Assembly (NCBI GenBank): GCA_008508345.1
Contig: QNGE01002361.1
Coordinates: 1 to 64,000 of the forward strand
From: Paragonimus westermani
Taxonomy: Eukaryota; Platyhelminthes; Trematoda; Plagiorchiida; Troglotrematidae
Direction: 5' to 3'
Length of the DNA: 64,000 bases
The notes beneath the pieces are model-generated. The model did no database searches. It saw only the letters and a list, made by a program, of their open reading frames with translations, and was not told the DNA's origin. The position numbers and the translations under genes were made by a program. This document shows positions 57,574 through 64,000 of this stretch, one piece after another (the first letter of the stretch is position 1; every line of letters starts with the position of its first letter).

Positions 57574-57957
57574 ACCAGGTTAAGACCTCGTTTGGGTCAC
57601 CAGAACTATATAGTGCTTGGTTTAAAAAACATTTAAGATCTGGGGAACTGGGATTTCCAAATGGCGGAGTTATCTTGTTGACGGACAAACTGATTACCCT
57701 GTATTCGTACATCCAGGAAAAAACGAGTGTTCGAAGTGTGTTGCTGTAAGAAACTGATGTCCATCCAGTATTGCCAATTATGTCATCCCGAAGATGTCAG
57801 TAGATCGCCGTATGGTTTTGGGGAAGTGGAATAGTCTTGGTTCTTTTGTAAGTTATGCCAGTAGAGTGCCCAATCACTGGAACCTTCTAAACAGAACTTT
57901 ATTCTCTATCACTGGAGGTGAAATTGCTCCAACTATCACTGAAGGTTAAACGGTATT
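57574..57957 (+). pseudogene. Possible decayed coding exon, unrecognised
   Basis: A splice acceptor-like ATACTTTCTTTAG ends at 57573. The frame then reads DQVKTSFGSPELYSAWFKKH and FPNGGVILLTDKLITLYSYI to a stop near 57750. After a frame change, 57783-57957 reads VIPKMSVDRRMVLGKWNSLG, PNHWNLLNRTLFSITGGEI and a stop. The amino-acid makeup looks protein-like in both halves, which suggests a frame-broken gene or transposon. I do not recognise the family. Confidence 0.3.
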
Positions 57958-58740
57958 CGGTCGCCTTCAACTGATGCGTTTGGGTATACTCATCAGCATT
58001 CGATAGTTTAGATACGGTAGCGCAGTACCAAGTAGTTTCCGCACTTGTTGTGCAGTCGCTTCTTCACTTTTAATTCGTCTTTCAGTTGATAGTCAGTTAA
58101 AGGTGTAGCCGAGTCGGGATGAACAAGATGATTTCCATCCAATTTGTGTGCATCACTCCTCTACTCTATTCGATTAGGCTGTGTGGTTTGAAGTTACATC
58201 CACCAGGGAGGTGTTGTGCACCATTTCAGTTCAGACTTCTTCACAGCTCTATCTTTTCACACCGTTACAGATGAACACTTCCTCGTTCTGGTGCTCTGAG
58301 AGCCGCATTCTGCGTGGCACGGTTGAAGCCTCAAAACCCGTCTGTCGTTCCCTAATCTCCAATAGGTACGTCCTGCTAATACAATCCACAAACAGACGTC
58401 GCTCGTAGCACGGAATGCTTTACTGAATACTTTGAACAATAGTAGCGTAGATAGTTTGCGCTCGTTTTTGCCTTAACTAATTATGGGTGGTTCAGCCTGT
58501 TACAATTACAAAAGGTGTATCACACAATGTGGTTTGTGTCCGCATAAAAACTGAGTGTTCTAACTCAAAAAGTAACCAGATTACCACGAAAAGATTCTGA
58601 TAACTTTACATCTGTTTCCCGCTCTGTAACTGTGTCCAGCACAGTGAAGAACATGCAGTGATAACACGGAATGTTTAGGCATAATACAACAAGCGTACGG
58701 GCCGTTGAATAAAATTTATTTTGATGTGAATGTATTCAGG
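57958..58740. other. Unassigned spacer
   Basis: No supported feature. An open frame at 58181-58408 has no motif. Confidence 0.3.
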
Positions 58741-58744
58741 TGAG

Positions 58745-59115
58745 TCTTCGAAGTCCTAATCGCGGGGTTATCGATTGCAGTTAACACGCAGTAAATGTGT
58801 CTCCTCTCGAGACAGTCGGGAAACCTGATCATTGCTCACAAGCAAAAGTGGTCGAGCGTTCAGATTTGATAATTCAGTCGTGCCTAACGTGGCGCAGTGG
58901 TCAATACGGTTGCCCCTGATTGGAATGGCCGGAGTTCAATTCCCGGCGATGGCAAGGATATGGACTACTCATGAGCTCTAATGACAGCGAAACTCGAGTC
59001 TAGTGCTTCTTTTCGAAAGAGGCTGGCTGCAAATTCTACCTGAATGCGAAGGCTGCGATCAAATGTGTGATGTTCAACTTGAAAACAAAACAAATCCTCG
59101 ACTACACATCAGTAA
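58745..59115 (+). repeat. Ribozyme repeat, plus-orientation copy
   Basis: Nearly complete: CTAATCGCGGGGTTATCGATTG, TGTCTCCTCTCGAGACAG, GCGTTCAGATTTGATAATTC, box A GTGGCGCAGTGG near 58889-58900, box B GGAGTTCAATTCCC near 58931-58944, hammerhead region (58965-59012), and a tail ending CAAATCCTCGACTACACATCAGTAA. The core has G5 changed to C (CTCATGA) and one stem II mismatch, so it should be inactive. Confidence 0.8.
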
Positions 59116-59673
59116 TTATAAAATAAAATTGGACACACTAAAACCGTCAGAGTGGACGTAAAATCAATTGTCCTTTCCAGTGAAAAATAAGCACATGAAA
59201 AAATCGACGATTTGAAGTTACCGGCTGGCTCTGGGTGTCTCATATTTCGAAATCTTCAACAAACAGTCTCAAAATGTAAACATGCATATTGAAGAAATCG
59301 GGTAAACGGAGTTCCTAATGTGTGGTTTAGTGAGAAAAGTCCGCTTAAATTGATAGTGGACAAACAGGGTGTTCATTCCTCTTGAATCTCGACACATTAT
59401 GTCTAGTCACGTTTTGAAGTTCAACTGGCTAATACCCTCCTAGACATCCCCTTCACAAAGACGAACCAGATTTTGGTAATTCAAGTAACCAAGCCGGTTT
59501 CGGGAATAAACTCACTGGCTGCGATTCGAATAACACTATGACGTTTTGTACAAACTTGAATTCGTTTTAACTGCGTTGATAGGTGAGTTGAACTTATTGT
59601 TGTTTTAAACAAAATCAAAGGTGCAATACACTTGAGACCGATTGAGGATTCATCACTTCGAAACACCACGTAA
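59116..59673. other. Unassigned spacer
   Basis: No supported feature. Confidence 0.3.
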
Positions 59674-60305
59674 ATGTTCACTAATGGTGTTTTGTTGGTG
59701 ATAACTAATTTCTAAGACAGTGATATCCCGATGCAAAGATAAAGAGGCGTCAGCACCAGTCTATCATTGTTGCCTGTGCTATACTGTAAAAATTGTAGCA
59801 CACAAGTAGTTATCGATCCCTAGAATTTCATTGATTAACAATTCAAATAAATGTACATATTAACCCGCGAAAATCATGGAGACAGAACAGAACCGCAAAA
59901 ACGTATGCGAAACTTCTTACACAGATCGGTGTTTACACTGGTCCGCAGATGATCCACTAGCGGTTGTTAACAAAACCGAACCAGAACTTTAAACAACTTA
60001 CTATACATTTTGTCAAACAAAAATGAACTTCACCAATGACCAGAGCTTTACTCTATTTGTTGAGCACAACACAACCACCAACCTTAAACAGACGGAGACT
60101 TTCAATTCCGCTGTTTTAGTCTGAGATGGATCTTCTTTTCCGCTGTTAGCCACCGAATCGACTTGCTCAGACGTCAAATCCGGTTCGGTTTTTGTGCATT
60201 GATTGTTGGGAAACAGAATAGTGTCCGGAGCTAGATTGGTTCTGTCATTCTGAAAACGGGTGTAGGCATCGATCATAGGGGTTCTGGGTTGTGACCTCAA
60301 TACAT
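59674..60305. repeat. Left arm of a large inverted repeat
   Basis: This segment is the reverse complement of 63369-64000; I saw no mismatch in the stretches compared. It covers the C-terminal part of the exon at 60013-60873 plus about 340 bp beyond its stop. The repeat continues past the window end on the right, so its true length is unknown. Confidence 0.9.
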
Positions 60306-60873
60306 GAGCTCCATCTACCGTTGAACCATAGGACGGGTGTACTAGCTGCCAGTTGGTAGATCCGAACCACTGGTGTTCTCCACAGTTCACGTTCGTACCA
60401 GTCACTTTAGAACAGCTCTCTGTGGGTAGCCCTATCGGGAATGACCCCAGCTTGGCGACCTCATTTGTGCCGGCTCGATTCACCGGACTAGATGTGCGAA
60501 ACCATGAGGATAACTGTACTGCAGGAATAGTGGGAAGGTCAAACGGGTTCTGGTTTGGATGTTGTCCATTGTTAATACGGTTGATAGCTTGTGGGCTGAA
60601 CCAGTGGATTGGTATTCCACCAACAAAGTCATTGCGGCTGACGGTGCTTTCAGAGTTGCAAAGGGCGCTAGTGTTGAATGCATTAAATTCAGTTGACTCG
60701 GAACTGACGGTTGTGACACTCGTGGATGTAGCGGCAGATATTACTGTTGTAGTTACTACGGTTGGAATGCGTTGTCTGTCCGTCGGGTTCAAAACACTGA
60801 ACGTCTGGATGTCGGGCACAATGTATATATCAGAACTCATTGTCTGTTTGAGGTGCGTGTGCGTTTGAGACAA
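60013..60873 (-). CDS. Ser/Thr/Asn-rich exon of unknown gene
   Basis: This 286-codon frame begins MSQTHTHLKQTMSSDIYIVP. The second Met (codon 12, after ACAGACA) is an equally likely start. The protein is rich in Ser, Thr, Asn and Pro, with VVTTTVISAATSTSVTTVSS near residue 40 and acidic TKTEPDLTSEQVDSV near 230, as in transcription-factor linker or activation regions. No domain is visible. A donor-like TTTAAG|GTTGGT lies near 60089, after which the frame turns hydrophobic (LVVVLC), so the real coding part may end there. It lies 10.7 kb upstream of the DM-domain exon on the same strand; a common gene is possible but unsupported. Its first half is duplicated at 61034-61390. Confidence 0.5.
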   Translation of the reverse strand: MSQTHTHLKQTMSSDIYIVPDIQTFSVLNPTDRQRIPTVVTTTVISAATSTSVTTVSSESTEFNAFNTSALCNSESTVSRNDFVGGIPIHWFSPQAINRINNGQHPNQNPFDLPTIPAVQLSSWFRTSSPVNRAGTNEVAKLGSFPIGLPTESCSKVTGTNVNCGEHQWFGSTNWQLVHPSYGSTVDGAHVLRSQPRTPMIDAYTRFQNDRTNLAPDTILFPNNQCTKTEPDLTSEQVDSVANSGKEDPSQTKTAELKVSVCLRLVVVLCSTNRVKLWSLVKFIFV

Positions 60874-61033
60874 ATTGCTACTCTCCTAGTACCATGTAGC
60901 AACTCTTTAGACTGATAGCGTCCACCGCGAACAAGAACTAGAACATTTTACACGGTAGCTTTTAGCCTTGATTATGCGCACCGGATGGGTGCACCCGCGT
61001 ACGTGCACGTGTGTTATGTGCAGCTCTTTCCTA
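60517..61033. repeat. 517-bp tandem repeat, copy 1
   Basis: This is a direct repeat of 61034-61550, offset by exactly 517 bp, with no difference seen on inspection. It covers the first 119 codons of the exon and the upstream sequence up to GCAGCTCTTTCCTA. Confidence 0.9.
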
Positions 61034-61550
61034 TACTGCAGGAATAGTGGGAAGGTCAAACGGGTTCTGGTTTGGATGTTGTCCATTGTTAATACGGTTG
61101 ATAGCTTGTGGGCTGAACCAGTGGATTGGTATTCCACCAACAAAGTCATTGCGGCTGACGGTGCTTTCAGAGTTGCAAAGGGCGCTAGTGTTGAATGCAT
61201 TAAATTCAGTTGACTCGGAACTGACGGTTGTGACACTCGTGGATGTAGCGGCAGATATTACTGTTGTAGTTACTACGGTTGGAATGCGTTGTCTGTCCGT
61301 CGGGTTCAAAACACTGAACGTCTGGATGTCGGGCACAATGTATATATCAGAACTCATTGTCTGTTTGAGGTGCGTGTGCGTTTGAGACAAATTGCTACTC
61401 TCCTAGTACCATGTAGCAACTCTTTAGACTGATAGCGTCCACCGCGAACAAGAACTAGAACATTTTACACGGTAGCTTTTAGCCTTGATTATGCGCACCG
61501 GATGGGTGCACCCGCGTACGTGCACGTGTGTTATGTGCAGCTCTTTCCTG
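61034..61550. repeat. 517-bp tandem repeat, copy 2
   Basis: This second copy directly abuts copy 1. It carries a truncated duplicate of the exon start (minus-strand frame 61031-61390, 119 codons) without the rest of the exon. Confidence 0.9.
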
Positions 61551-61595
61551 CTGTTTNAGGGCACGTGTGTTATGTGCAGCTCTTTCCTGCTGTTT
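61522..61595. repeat. 35-bp direct repeat around a single N
   Basis: GCACGTGTGTTATGTGCAGC and the following CTCTTTCCTGCTGTTT occur at 61522-61556 and again at 61561-61595, separated by NAGG. A one-base N between identical ends looks like a scaffold join of overlapping contigs. Confidence 0.8.
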
Positions 61596-61599
61596 ATTC

Positions 61600-63280
61600 G
61601 GGTGGTCGACGTAACTTCTAGGGCCGGTTGTTACAACACGTACAGTTTGCAGTGCGTAAACATCCTATGGTCAATACATTCAGTCGTGTGTGTGTGTGTG
61701 CACGCGCGCACGTTTACGTCCGACCGTGCGTGCGTATAGGCATACATACACGTACGATCAAACTTACCATGAATCGAAATAACGTTTTGTTTCCAGTCTG
61801 GTAAGCTCTATACCCTGTCCACTACAATGAGCCGATAGCCGCTGTGAAACCGAGACACACCACACGCGCACGGAGCGGCTTCGCCTATCAGAAATTTCAT
61901 TTGTGGTTGTGGCTGTGTGGTACGTGCGCGATTTGTGTGCAGCGGCCTACTGCTTGAATGCGATTCGGCGCGCATTGACACAAGCGCGTAAACCGATTGG
62001 GTGGAAGGTGTTGAAGGGGTGGAACGGGACTGTGACATCGAACAAGTGCGACGGCCCTCACCAAGATTGCGCATGAAAACACACGTTAGGCCAACCTACC
62101 GCGTGGGCTGGGCTGAATCGGCCAGATGGCAGAGGACAGCACGTGCCACGGGCCGAATTGTTACGGTTACAACATTTTGGACAAGACAGGGTGCGGAAAA
62201 AATCAGGCAGCCATGACAGCCGTAGATGTCGAGTGTAGCAGCCACGCCTGTGATCGAACAGGTGCTTTTGTGTGTGTGTGTCTGTGTGTGTGTGACGAGG
62301 ACAGAAATGTAACAATATGGCTAATAAGGCAAGAGGATGTCTAATTTTCACAAATTGCACGCATGCTCTCACCGACCTCATATAGGCACAGTCTTGAACG
62401 TACTGATTACTCAGATCGTTTTTGTGCCCACCTTATTCACTTCATTATGTGTTCCCTCTTTGTGTTCACTTCGATCTTTCTGAGTAGCAATTGAAGCCTA
62501 GTCTACTTCATGCCGTATCGATCTCGCTTAGAATGAATGGCGTAGCAGGATAGCGTAAAAGGGAATGATGTAGCTCCTACACCTTGACGTCATTCGTTCG
62601 GTACCGATTGATACAAGTTTGTTAGCTTGCAACAACAGTCATTTTAGATACCTAACTCAACTGGTTACATGAAATTAGCATTGCGAAACCTACCATCTGG
62701 ATGCGTGAGTTCAAAATTTGAACGAAAATGGTTGTTGATGCAATTTAAGCAAGCAATCGTTAGTAATATTGTATTCATCTCTTACTACAGATGGAACAAT
62801 AGTTCAGGCTGGTGATCAAACCATCACGGGCTAAACTACCTGGCTGGTCATATCCACTGGAAGACGTTAGGCAAGAACGAACCCGGTTCTCAGGTCTACT
62901 TTGAATAACAAGTTCTCTCAGACTACGCAACGTGAAGAGATTATGAGAAGAACATAATTGACTTGGTATAGGGCAATGAAAACAGTCGTCTGCAGATTAC
63001 CCACTGTAGAGTGGATCTGTTTCACGGGGTTGCGTCAGTCGTTACACATAAAGTTGGTAGTTAGAGTCTGACTAGTGATGGTGGCCGACTGGACCCAGTA
63101 GATATGTCATTGATTCACTGAGTTTTCTATACAGCAGAGGCAACTTATGAAATGGTAAAGTGCAAGTTGCAGAACTGTGCTGTTACTCTCGCTCAAACTT
63201 CGGTCAGCTGAAAAGTAGAGGAAAGAATCTGATGCAAATCTATTTGAAAATGACGACGAGCCGGTGAAGATTGGACATGT
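61600..63280. other. CpG-rich region with GT microsatellites, no gene assigned
   Basis: Between about 61680 and 62300 the sequence is unusually rich in CG and contains GT runs (61686-61700 and 62268-62292). Overlapping open frames on both strands (61808-62074 on minus, 62001-62216 on plus, 62058-62381 on minus) have no motif. It lies upstream of the minus-strand exon and could be its promoter or 5' UTR region. From 62400 to 63280 nothing is recognised. Confidence 0.4.
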
Positions 63281-63286
63281 CATACT

Positions 63287-63661
63287 TTGAACATATTCGA
63301 TTTCCCTCTGCCAACCCGTGTTGCAAGCGGAACGGAAACTAATACTTGTTCAACAGTAGGTGGAACTGATGTATTGAGGTCACAACCCAGAACCCCTATG
63401 ATCGATGCCTACACCCGTTTTCAGAATGACAGAACCAATCTAGCTCCGGACACTATTCTGTTTCCCAACAATCAATGCACAAAAACCGAACCGGATTTGA
63501 CGTCTGAGCAAGTCGATTCGGTGGCTAACAGCGGAAAAGAAGATCCATCTCAGACTAAAACAGCGGAATTGAAAGTCTCCGTCTGTTTAAGGTTGGTGGT
63601 TGTGTTGTGCTCAACAAATAGAGTAAAGCTCTGGTCATTGGTGAAGTTCATTTTTGTTTGA
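63287..63661 (+). pseudogene. Inverted partial copy of the Ser/Thr-rich exon
   Basis: From codon 29 this frame is identical to the C-terminal 96 residues of the exon at 60013-60873 (VLRSQPRTPMIDAYTRFQND onward to the stop). Just upstream the DNA is still related but diverged (TTCAACAGTAGGTGGAACTG against TTCAACGGTAGATGGAGCTC), and the peptide before it (GTETNTCSTVGGTD) differs from the original. It is either a truncated paralogue, an alternative exon copy or an assembly product. Confidence 0.5.
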
Positions 63662-64000
63662 CAAAATGTATAGTAAGTTGTTTAAAGTTCTGGTTCGGTT
63701 TTGTTAACAACCGCTAGTGGATCATCTGCGGACCAGTGTAAACACCGATCTGTGTAAGAAGTTTCGCATACGTTTTTGCGGTTCTGTTCTGTCTCCATGA
63801 TTTTCGCGGGTTAATATGTACATTTATTTGAATTGTTAATCAATGAAATTCTAGGGATCGATAACTACTTGTGTGCTACAATTTTTACAGTATAGCACAG
63901 GCAACAATGATAGACTGGTGCTGACGCCTCTTTATCTTTGCATCGGGATATCACTGTCTTAGAAATTAGTTATCACCAACAAAACACCATTAGTGAACAT
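63369..64000. repeat. Right arm of a large inverted repeat (runs off the window)
   Basis: This is the reverse complement of 59674-60305 without an observed mismatch, including non-coding sequence after the stop codon. The coordinate sum is constant (123674), so there are no indels. The spacer between arms is 3063 bp. Confidence 0.9.

Noticed and set aside
60353..60868. 171-codon plus-strand ORF opposite the Ser/Thr-rich exon
   Set aside because: Its length follows from codon bias on the opposite strand; composition is not protein-like and no start context is evident. The choice of strand is favoured but not proven.

Overview
This window is eukaryotic nuclear DNA and most resembles a parasitic flatworm (trematode) genome. 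The evidence is sparse coding sequence with long non-coding stretches, decayed CR1-like LINEs, Gypsy gag/protease remnants, a Penelope-like reverse transcriptase fragment, a tRNA-promoter repeat carrying a hammerhead ribozyme (the architecture known from the Schistosoma Sm-alpha repeat), and a large-exon DM-domain transcription factor. I cannot name the species. No bacterial features, CRISPR arrays or rRNA genes are visible. There is one 985-base assembly gap (37288-38272) and single Ns at 27982 and 61557.

Layout. 1-4563: two head-to-tail copies of one CR1-like LINE 3' half. 5500-7560: two opposed Gypsy gag(-protease) remnants. 7690-11712 (-): a better preserved LINE with endonuclease and reverse transcriptase, interrupted by a probable 527-bp solo LTR at 8932-9458. 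14767-18970: a decayed Tnp2/CACTA-type transposase with 67-bp tandem repeats upstream and a spliced DUF4806-like gene downstream. 20-36 kb: mostly unrecognised DNA with several copies of the ribozyme-bearing repeat, an LTR-like block and a Penelope-type hammerhead motif at 27736-27775. 37-38.5 kb: Penelope-like RT piece, assembly gap, then a perfect 192-bp palindrome with a hammerhead-like motif in each arm.

43983-49295 (-): the one clear host gene, a DM-domain (DMRT-family) transcription factor. Its first recognised exon encodes two DM domains. A phase-matched splice predicts a second exon of about 871 codons rich in Ser/Thr/Gln/Ala. The intron of about 1.75 kb holds several copies of the ribozyme repeat, including one with an intact hammerhead core and a 12-bp target-site duplication. 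50-59 kb: a second tRNA-derived repeat family, more ribozyme repeats and a possible decayed coding piece. 59.7-64 kb: a Ser/Thr-rich exon of unknown gene, part of it tandemly duplicated (517 bp) and part inverted (at least 632 bp, running off the window).

The most interesting signal is RNA-based. Two hammerhead settings occur here: a repeat of about 433 bp with Pol III-type boxes, sometimes head-to-tail or folded back, and minimal hammerheads of the type known in Penelope-like elements. All identifications come from reading the sequence; no database search was made.
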